From Acrasis kona (taxonomy: Eukaryota > Heterolobosea > Eutetramitea > Acrasida > Acrasidae): DNA of 63,755 nucleotides. The notes below the pieces were generated by a model. It was not told where the DNA came from. It saw only the letters and a list, made by a program, of their open reading frames with translations, and ran no database searches. Within the stretch, counting starts at the first letter, position 1. Every line of letters begins with the position of its first letter. This document shows positions 57,049-63,755 of the stretch, one piece after another. The position numbers and the translations under genes are program-made. Location: NCBI GenBank assembly GCA_026419775.2, contig JAOPGA020001043.1:1-63755 (forward strand), given 5' to 3'.

Positions 57049-59121
57049 TTAAACACTATAGTTTGTACGAACTACACCTCTATGATATATTGTTACAGAA
57101 GGATAAACGCATTGTGGAATGTTACTGAAAGCGACGCCTCCACCAATACCGTCCTTTTCGAAAGATAATGTGCCGTCGTTCATGTTCGCTATTACTGTGA
57201 TTTTAGTTCCTTGCTTCACGGTATCATCTGCTCCCCAATATCTTGTGGTTAACTGGGATCCATTACAAAACAACAATCCTCCCTCAACACGAACAACCCA
57301 CGCGTGAACACTATTCTTCAAATTTTTGTAATGATGCTGTTCTTTTGTACAAACTCCAATATACGTAGCGCCACACCCACTTTCGATAATAAAATCCCAA
57401 CTATGAATGCCGCTCGTACCTAATGACAATGTACCTATCGCACAAGCATCTACGTAATCGCTTGATACAGTTAAAGTGTTGTTACTCTGGTTCAATTTGT
57501 AATTTTTATGAAGATTTTTTTGATCCCATGTCCAATCAATGAAACCCGATCCAAAGTTACCGCCACCTCCTTCTAGTTTTGTTCTTGATAAAGTATTGTA
57601 ATCTCGTTTCAATTTTTCATTTGATTTTTTCAACTCCATGATTTCACGATCGGCATTCTGTTTTTCGATTTGAAACTTGGAGTGGCTTTGTTGTAAATTT
57701 GTAAAGTTTAATTGTAGTTTTTGTAATTCTTCGTTACATTTTGATCTTTCGGTTTCGAATGATTTGAATATAATGTCCTTACTATCACGAGCGGAACGAA
57801 GTTCAATACGTGATGCGTCTAATTTTTTATATGTTTCAATTTGCTCTGATTTGACGGTTTCTAATTGTTGATTTAATTCTTCTATTGTTGACTTGTATTG
57901 ATTTAATTGATCTTGAAAATCATTAGATTGAAATGCTGACTGTGCGCTCGATGTTGTTAAAAGTGGTGGTCCTTGGTTTTTTGATGTGTTTTTTAATTTT
58001 AGAATCTCTTCTTGAGCCTTCTTCAACAGAGCTTTATCGGCTTGAGATTGTAAAGTTAATGTTTCGATTTGTTTGTTGAGATCATCATGCATGAGTCTGT
58101 TTTTTTTCGTTAATTCACTTAGTGCCATATCCGACTCTAATCTTTGTCTTTTCAAAGCATCGCATTGTTTCGTCAATTCTTGCAGGTCATTGGTAGATCT
58201 TGTTGCGGCGTCTTTTAATTTCTTTTCTTGTTCGGCAGCATCAGTACCTGTCAGAGACTTTCTTCTTTTGAATTCTTTCAAACTCTCCTCGACCGAGATT
58301 TTTGATTTTGGAGTAGTGGGTGTGCGAGGCGAGCCTTTGGGACTGTTAATGGGCGAATCAGAATGTTTGACTTCTTCGACTTTACGAACTACTTTTAATG
58401 GCGCTTTTAATTTGAGTACCTTCTTTTCCCTTTCGTTTTTTTCTTTTGATGCAACTGTTACTTCCTGAAGCACTTTGTTGGTATACTTTTTTAGGACGAC
58501 CGTTGCGGGTTTGAGATTTTCAATCTCAATCATGTTAGTGTAGTGCTGCCTCTGTTTTTCACGGATAGTTTCAACGTCGTCAAAGAATAGACCGAAATGA
58601 TTCCGGTCGAACTCTGCTTTGGCACCCATGAACCCAAAAGCCTTGGCTAGCTCAATGAATGTTATTGACCCATCTCCATTCTCGTCAATGTTGTTGAAAA
58701 CATCCAAGCCAACCTCAGGGTCATTACCACAATACTCCCACGCTGCAACAAAGTTCTCTGGTGCAAGAACACCAGTTGGAGATACTGAGAAGAGCCTCAT
58801 ACCAGCTAAAAGTTGTCCACAATTTATGATGGTGGCGTCCAAGTCTTCAATTTCTGGACGAGTATCGCACATAGTGGCCCACCAATCAAAAAACTCGGTG
58901 AAATCTATACTACCACTATCATCTGCATCTAGTAACAGCATAAGTGCGTCCAACGTGACCTGCTGTAAAATTTCTTTTGGTAGTTCTAAATCTATAAGAA
59001 TGCCCTTCAGCTCCTCGTGCAATAATTTGTCATTGTGGTTATGTTTTCTGTATATACTCCTTATAATTGCTTTGTTAGTAACATTGCTCTGCTTGATTAA
59101 AGCGTGACCTTGTCTGTCCAT
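57049..59121 (-). CDS. EF-hand + coiled-coil + SPRY-domain protein
   Basis: 690 aa, intronless. Two canonical Ca2+ loops: DADDSGSIDFTE (about 67) and DENGDGSITFIE (about 146), with degenerate partners. Then a basic/Ser linker (NSPKGSPRTPTTPKS), a coiled coil of about 240 aa (DLQELTKQCDALKRQRLESDMAL through FQIEKQNADREIMELKKSNEKL), and a C-terminal SPRY/B30.2-like sandwich (VDACAIGTLSLGTSGIHSWDFIIESGCGATYIGVCTKE..HAWVVRVEGGLLFCNG..GTLSFEKDGIGGGVAFSNIP). This looks like a calcium-controlled adaptor that binds a protein partner through SPRY. Confidence 0.8.
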   Translation of the reverse strand: MDRQGHALIKQSNVTNKAIIRSIYRKHNHNDKLLHEELKGILIDLELPKEILQQVTLDALMLLLDADDSGSIDFTEFFDWWATMCDTRPEIEDLDATIINCGQLLAGMRLFSVSPTGVLAPENFVAAWEYCGNDPEVGLDVFNNIDENGDGSITFIELAKAFGFMGAKAEFDRNHFGLFFDDVETIREKQRQHYTNMIEIENLKPATVVLKKYTNKVLQEVTVASKEKNEREKKVLKLKAPLKVVRKVEEVKHSDSPINSPKGSPRTPTTPKSKISVEESLKEFKRRKSLTGTDAAEQEKKLKDAATRSTNDLQELTKQCDALKRQRLESDMALSELTKKNRLMHDDLNKQIETLTLQSQADKALLKKAQEEILKLKNTSKNQGPPLLTTSSAQSAFQSNDFQDQLNQYKSTIEELNQQLETVKSEQIETYKKLDASRIELRSARDSKDIIFKSFETERSKCNEELQKLQLNFTNLQQSHSKFQIEKQNADREIMELKKSNEKLKRDYNTLSRTKLEGGGGNFGSGFIDWTWDQKNLHKNYKLNQSNNTLTVSSDYVDACAIGTLSLGTSGIHSWDFIIESGCGATYIGVCTKEQHHYKNLKNSVHAWVVRVEGGLLFCNGSQLTTRYWGADDTVKQGTKITVIANMNDGTLSFEKDGIGGGVAFSNIPQCVYPSVTIYHRGVVRTNYSV

Positions 59122-60200
59122 GCTTATTGCGCACAGGTGTCAACGTCAAAGGAGAGTTGTGTGTGGTGGAACAGTCCAAACGTTGTTACTTTTGATTTAT
59201 TTGCATCAAACAATCTCTAGTCATTGCGTCGTGGAGTTATCATAAAGGAGAAGTTCTAGAAGATCTATTTATGATTAACGAATTGTAATGAGGACATTGA
59301 AATAAAAATAGATGCTTGTTCAAACAATAATGACGAAACATACAGAAGCAGAAGAGTTAGGGTACGGTGAATGGTTTATCCATGCCTTGAAAGAGAAGAT
59401 GGACTTGATCAAGCTCATCCTTATTGAGGTTGCAGAAGACAAGCACGAGGTCCTGCCCTACGAAGCACTATAAGAAAACTTGACAACATGTACATAATGA
59501 TAAACAAATACTTTTTATTCAAAATACTGTTTGTCTTCCAGCTGAATATATTGGGAGCATTAACCCATGATCTCAGTTGACGTCTCAAACCTAGTACTTT
59601 TGTCTTTCACAAGAGAGCTCCTTGTTAAGAATGAATAATGTTGCTCAAGTTGAAAAATGAAAGTTCAATCCTTTGATCATTAACTCTGCATCAGAAAACT
59701 GTACCTTGAAAAAATATTGTCTCCCTTGATTGTTGAGAAGATTACTGGCATGTTGATGCACTCTATTCGTTGTTTGTCCCAATAGTACATAGTTTTTCTA
59801 TAATCATTGAATAGATTTCACGTTTTATAAGCAGTTGTCATTATTATTATAATATAAGATCTTCTGATCCTCGTCCGATATGCGATCTCCGACATCCACA
59901 ACGATTTTGATGGGTACAATATTCAATTAGCTGGTTGACCAAGGGATTTGAAACCTAAACTATGGGCAATCGGTTGTATGGAATAGCTCGGTAAGTATTG
60001 AAGGCCTCAAACTTTACATCATTCTGATCTTTAGATTCTAAATAGCTCTTATGCGCTGGACAGCAGATATTTTATCAAGCTTGGATCATTCAGATTTTTT
60101 CGAAAAAACTCTAACGCGATACAATTGATTAATTTCTAAAGTTAGTTAGAACATTGATACAAGCAGTACTCAACATTAATCAAAAACTTTGTTTATTTTA
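59122..60200. other. Spacer with one small ORF
   Basis: Apart from the 47-aa frame listed at 59330-59473 I see no gene. Downstream sequence is AT-rich without repeats. Confidence 0.5.
59330..59473 (+). CDS. 47-aa acidic amphipathic peptide (tentative)
   Basis: ATG after CAAACAATA. The product MTKHTEAEELGYGEWFIHAL.. continues as a charged amphipathic helix (KEKMDLIKLILIEVAEDKHE) to VLPYEAL and stop. Codon choice resembles neighbouring genes and GC is higher than in the flanks. No family. Confidence 0.35.
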   Translation: MTKHTEAEELGYGEWFIHALKEKMDLIKLILIEVAEDKHEVLPYEAL

Positions 60201-61640
60201 TTACAACAAGGCTGCGGCGGCTACTGCGGCGGCTCCAATTGCTCCTGCTACAACGGCGGATGCTGAAGAGGCGTCTTCTCTTGCGGTGTTCTCTCCGCTT
60301 TCGTTTTGAGAGGGCGCTTTGGTTGTTGGTGCGTTGGTAGTAGTTGGAGCTACAGTGGTGGTCACTGGAGCGGATGTTGTTGGTGCTTTAGTAGTTGATG
60401 GGGCAGAGGTGGTAGTTGATGCGGGGATACAAGCATTCTCGCAATTTGCTCCTTCGAATCCAGATGCGCACTGGCACACTTTGTTGGCATCGCATTGTCC
60501 GTGTCCAGAGCAAACAGTGTTTCTGAATCTTCTTGCTGGAGAGGCGTTGTTGTCACCGCTCAAGTTTTGGTTCTCGCACGATGATGAAGCAAGGACTTTT
60601 CTTGCAGGTGAAGCAAGGTTGTCGCCGCTCAAGTTTTGATTGGCGCCACAGACTGGGAGACCAGTTGAAGGTGCATTGGTAGTTGGGGTGGCTGATGTTG
60701 CTGGTGCACTTGTAGTAGTTGGGGCGGCTGATGTTGCTGGTGCACTTGTGGTGCTAGTTGATGGAGCGGAAGTGGTTGGTGCTGAGGTGGAGGCTCCACA
60801 TCCAGGTGCTACGACAGCGGAGCATCTTGACACGGGTTGAAGGGTCGAACCAAGAGGAACAGAGTTCAATACGTTGCACTTGGCATCATATGACACGGCG
60901 GTAACTTCAAAGTCGCTCTCGCCCTTTACGATGGACCACAAGTAGGTAACAATATCGTTTTGAATCTTGAAGTCAAGAGTGACTGGGACAGCACATTGGT
61001 TGGCTGCAACTGGGCATCCACTTAAAACGGTGTTTGGTAGTTTGACACCACATCTTACCAAGGCCAATGGTGATCTGGTGATGGTGTAGTAAGTTAGTTC
61101 TGATCCTCCTCTTCCTTGGGAAGTTCTGGTGGCCAAGTGAATTCTGTTTTGTACATCCACGTCGAAGCTGATGTAGGCGGCAACGTTATCAGTTGTGCCA
61201 AGGTTTAGGGTCTCAACGACTGCACCTTTATTGGTGTGGGTCAATACTCCGTTAGAGTAGGTGTACTTGTCGTCACCGTCTGAGACTGAACCACCTCCGT
61301 ATGTAATATAGTAAGGAACGGTGACGGGAGCAGGACTGTTTGATTTTGTGGGAACGAGAGTAGATGTGGTGTAAGCGATGCTGTTAGTGTTCGACAAGTC
61401 TTGGGCGAACACTACATTGCTACCTTGAATAGATCCTGGTTGGCACAATAATTCTCCAGAGCTGGTTAATTGAAGGCTGAGGTCTGGGATGGTGTACTTG
61501 TACAAAGTGTTGTTGTTGGCTGCGAACAAGATATTTGAGTTAACAACCTCTACTGGTGTGCATACAACAGTTTTGGAGTCGATACCGAGGACTGAACCGG
61601 CAATCAAAGCGAGTGATGATGCTAAGGTGATGAATTTCAT
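60201..61640 (-). CDS. Surface glycoprotein: mucin-like, EGF domain, GPI-like tail
   Basis: 479 aa, intronless. Signal peptide MKFITLASSLALIAGSVLG. A beta-rich domain of about 260 aa with six Cys; then a Ser/Thr/Pro mucin-like stretch made of TSAPATSA-type units; a 36-residue duplicated block (ENQNLSGDN.ASPAR twice); an EGF-like CSGHGQCDANKVCQCASGFEGANC; a second Thr/Pro stalk (TTTKAPTTSAPVTTT); and an end SASAVVAGAIGAAAVAAAALL after small residues, a probable GPI signal. Third positions are GC-rich, as in the legumain gene, suggesting strong expression. Likely an abundant coat or adhesion protein. Confidence 0.8.
   Translation of the reverse strand: MKFITLASSLALIAGSVLGIDSKTVVCTPVEVVNSNILFAANNNTLYKYTIPDLSLQLTSSGELLCQPGSIQGSNVVFAQDLSNTNSIAYTTSTLVPTKSNSPAPVTVPYYITYGGGSVSDGDDKYTYSNGVLTHTNKGAVVETLNLGTTDNVAAYISFDVDVQNRIHLATRTSQGRGGSELTYYTITRSPLALVRCGVKLPNTVLSGCPVAANQCAVPVTLDFKIQNDIVTYLWSIVKGESDFEVTAVSYDAKCNVLNSVPLGSTLQPVSRCSAVVAPGCGASTSAPTTSAPSTSTTSAPATSAAPTTTSAPATSATPTTNAPSTGLPVCGANQNLSGDNLASPARKVLASSSCENQNLSGDNNASPARRFRNTVCSGHGQCDANKVCQCASGFEGANCENACIPASTTTSAPSTTKAPTTSAPVTTTVAPTTTNAPTTKAPSQNESGENTAREDASSASAVVAGAIGAAAVAAAALL
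60530..60645. repeat. Internal coding duplication (NQNLSGDN.ASPAR)
   Basis: Two near-identical segments, about 60530-60572 and 60600-60645, both in frame on the minus strand. Confidence 0.75.
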
Positions 61641-62297
61641 GTTTGTGTTCGTTGTTGTGATGTTGTTTTGTTGAATTCTCTCAATGAATTCATCCTTTTT
61701 ATGCCAACTGTCTCTCTATTAATAAGTCGAAAAATTCTTATATTGGGCAAACGAATCCATGGATGAGTTGTAAAAATAGGCTGTTGTCTTTTACAGAAGC
61801 ACCCCCGGAATATTTCAAAAAGCATTTTTGAGTTTTTTTTCAAAATTTCCTCTTTACTTTTTCTTCTTTTTTGTCGAATTCAAAAATAACAGATAACCGG
61901 CGAGTAATCCCAATACATTTAAGTAATTATGAAGAATTCAGAGGTGTAGAAGACATTCGCACCCACTATCTTGAGGAAGAATTGATTTTTAATTTTAGAT
62001 ATTAAAGAGAACTAGACTTACCGACAATGGCGCTGCAACTCTAGTTGTTATGTCTTGTTTTCGTTTATGTGAAAGAAAAATGGGTAGTAATGAAATGGAT
62101 CGTTTTAATCAAAAACATGGTCATAATTACCATTCACAAGTCATCAACGTCATAAAGACCGATACAGTATGTAATGACAGTTTAGTGGAAGTACCACTTT
62201 GTTTGATATGTTGTCAAAAAACAGCTTGAGATGCAATAAACATTATTATAAAAGAATAACAACAGAAAAGAGTTGGGATGATGGAAACTTTACTCGT
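61641..62297. other. Intergenic, no gene seen
   Basis: Promoter side of the mucin-like gene. Nothing else recognised. Confidence 0.5.
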
Positions 62298-62458
62298 TTA
62301 CAAAGGCTGGACTTTAGCAATTATATCAGCGAGTTTCATGAAGGTCGTTAAAGTAAAGGAGACATCACCTTCGTCAACTGATGGCCCGATTTGACCAGAC
62401 TTAAGATCTATTTCGGACTTTACTTGATATTTAAATGCACTTGGCAATTCGTTAGCTT
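62298..62458 (-). pseudogene. SCP2-like sterol-carrier fragment (tentative)
   Basis: Minus-strand frame reading ELPSAFKYQVKSEIDLKSGQ, then IGPSVDEGDVSFTLTTFMKLADI and a stop at 62298. This has the 'w-DLK-G ... aDvt-tl---F-kLa' pattern of the SCP2 C-terminal half, but lacks the start and the final GKLKIKGN part. It overlaps the ML frame by a few codons in a different phase. Confidence 0.3.
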
Positions 62459-62690
62459 TTTATCTCCTGACCAGCGAAGCTCTGAGTATGGGCCATATTC
62501 TTCTAGGGATTTGACAGGGATAGTAAAAACGAGGGGTACGTCATTGCAATCTTCAGGGAACACAACCTTTGTATCAGTTTGTCCAGGATTCTTCTGGCAT
62601 ACTCTGAAGAGACTAAAAGTAACTTTTGGTGAGTTTTGACCTCGAGTGTGGCATATGTAAGTTCCTTTTGGTTTGTTGGTTTAAGCAACC
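62420..62690 (-). pseudogene. ML (MD-2/NPC2-like) lipid-recognition domain fragment
   Basis: Minus-strand frame: KPKGTYICHTRGQNSPKVTF..FRVCQKNPGQ..VVFPEDCNDVPLVFTIPVKSLEEYGPYSELRWSGDKKLTNCQVHLNIK, then stop at 62420. The C....TIPVKS.EEYP/GPYSELRW...KLTNC.V.L.I spacing matches the second half of NPC2/ML domains. No start codon or signal peptide joins it upstream in this frame, so it is partial or has an upstream exon I could not place. Confidence 0.45.
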
Positions 62691-62828
62691 TTGTAATGTT
62701 GACTCTAGTAAATTACAACTTCTTGATCGAACCAAAACAACAAGATTAAAAGTTTGATTGACAGTGTCTGTACGGAATGAAGTGAATCGACCAATACTTG
62801 AATAATACAAAATCAATTTTATTTACAT

Positions 62829-63659
62829 TTATCTGCGTGCTGCAATTTGTAACAATCCAGCAATGAGGTACAAGGCACCAGCAATGACCCACAAGACACC
62901 TGCTTCAGTTTGGAATGATCTGCTGAAGAAGGTTCTGAGGAAACTAGTCCATGCGATGGCACCTAATAACAATAAAACTGATGCGACGGTGTACATGACA
63001 GTTGCAATACCGTTCAAATATAAACTTGAGATTAAACTCTTTGGTGCAACTTCGAAGGTGGTGGCTCCGTTAGTGCGGCTGGTCAAGTTGTTCATGTAGG
63101 TGTGGTACAAGTAGATACCATCAACAATGGCACCATAGTTTCTCAAGAGGAAGTAGGCAAGGATTAATGAAGAACCAATGATCCAAATGATAGTACCGGC
63201 GTTGAAAGTATCAAATCTGCCTGTGCCTGATAACCATAAAGCGGCACCAATAATCATAAGGATGCTTCCTAGGAAGAAGGCAATACTTCCGATAATGTTC
63301 AAAAAGTGGTATGGTGTTCTTGAGTTCTTGTTTCCAAGGTCGAATCCTCCAATGAAGGAGAAAACTGATGCTAGAGTGAAGAAGGAGAAGGCAATAATCC
63401 AGAGAACTCCACTGGCGACGTAGTGGTATCCAAAGTCTGCCAAACTAATTGCAGCGCCAACTAGTAGAAGAACGCCTCCAATGAACATGGATAAACCCAT
63501 GAGGGCACCCATAATTTGGGAAAGTACTTGAGGCTTGGCCTCGACTGGTGCGGCATATGCAGTTTGAGTGACTGTTGTTTGAGTAACGGTGCTTGCTCCT
63601 GGCCCGTTTAGGACTTTTGTTGGTGCAGTTGTTGGTAATAGTGTGTTTGCTGTTGACAT
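62829..63659 (-). CDS. Six-TM membrane protein, unknown
   Basis: 276 aa, intronless. Polar N terminus of about 45 aa rich in Thr/Ala, then six strongly hydrophobic helices in three hairpins, with recurring motifs GALMGLSMFIGGVLLLVGAAISL / NIIGSIAFFLGSILMIIGAALWL / NGIATVMYTVASVLLLLGAIAW and GVLWIIAF / GTIIWIIGSS / GVLWVIAGALY, i.e. a threefold internal repeat. This resembles YrhK-like helix pairs. Third positions are GC-rich, suggesting high expression. Function unknown. Confidence 0.75.
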   Translation of the reverse strand: MSTANTLLPTTAPTKVLNGPGASTVTQTTVTQTAYAAPVEAKPQVLSQIMGALMGLSMFIGGVLLLVGAAISLADFGYHYVASGVLWIIAFSFFTLASVFSFIGGFDLGNKNSRTPYHFLNIIGSIAFFLGSILMIIGAALWLSGTGRFDTFNAGTIIWIIGSSLILAYFLLRNYGAIVDGIYLYHTYMNNLTSRTNGATTFEVAPKSLISSLYLNGIATVMYTVASVLLLLGAIAWTSFLRTFFSRSFQTEAGVLWVIAGALYLIAGLLQIAARR

Positions 63660-63755
63660 GTTGTTGTGTTTTTTTTATTTGAATTTGTGAGAATGCACCG
63701 CAAGTTTTTAAGAGGTCTTGAAGCTAAATATAACAGTTAAAAATACTTTATTTCC

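Overview
The window is nuclear DNA of a single-celled eukaryote. Genes lie on both strands with little space between them, and most are interrupted by very short GT-AG introns, mostly 34-45 nt and often with a CTAAC/CTGAC-like branch site just before the AG. BBS7 (BBSome), a kinesin, severin/gelsolin, legumain, ARMC8 and MAU2 homologues point to an amoeboid organism that makes, or recently made, cilia. A heterolobosean amoeboflagellate (Naegleria/Acrasis relatives) fits best, but that is inference from gene content and intron style.

Layout. 1-2.45 kb: the 3' part of a large surface protein (fibrinogen-like domain, four EGF domains, Thr-Pro stalk) running off the left edge. 2.5-19 kb: small membrane protein, mpaB-like oxygenase, cohesin loader MAU2, CAP protein, flavohemoglobin, NCLX-type cation/Ca exchanger, small secreted protein, Ser-rich protein, BBS7, and an OSCA/TMEM63 channel with a PSI-like N terminus. 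19.9-24.1 kb: a nucleotidyltransferase protein with a possible degenerate RNA-ligase-like half, next to two convergent tRNA-Ser(UGA) genes that both carry a 20/21-nt insertion in the D-loop. 24.1-37.1 kb: a CAP/stalk/GPI-like protein, GT54-like glycosyltransferase, kinesin, a small Q/P-rich gene, coiled-coil protein, NAD(P)-binding protein, ARMC8, tandem-BRCT protein, legumain. 37.1-44.8 kb: a gene-poor stretch with a nested hairpin, an R3H-like protein, a small zinc-knuckle gene and an alpha-barrel-like protein. 45.1-63.7 kb: TRIM-like protein, tectonin propeller, LEA2-like protein, MORN protein, a second OSCA/TMEM63 channel, severin/gelsolin, SANT-like protein, EF-hand/coiled-coil/SPRY protein, EGF/mucin surface protein, an ML-domain fragment, and a six-TM protein.

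Three things stand out. (1) Both tRNA-Ser(UGA) copies have the D-loop insertion, which looks like a non-canonical tRNA intron. (2) At least nine places in otherwise well conserved host genes show a reading-frame break, and every one is a single extra base (+1), never a missing one. Systematic over-calling of short homopolymers is the plain explanation; programmed +1 frameshifting or undetected tiny introns are the alternatives. (3) Several secreted or surface proteins share low-complexity Thr/Pro or Thr/Ser stalks with CAP, EGF or fibrinogen-like heads, one of them growing by recent tandem duplication.
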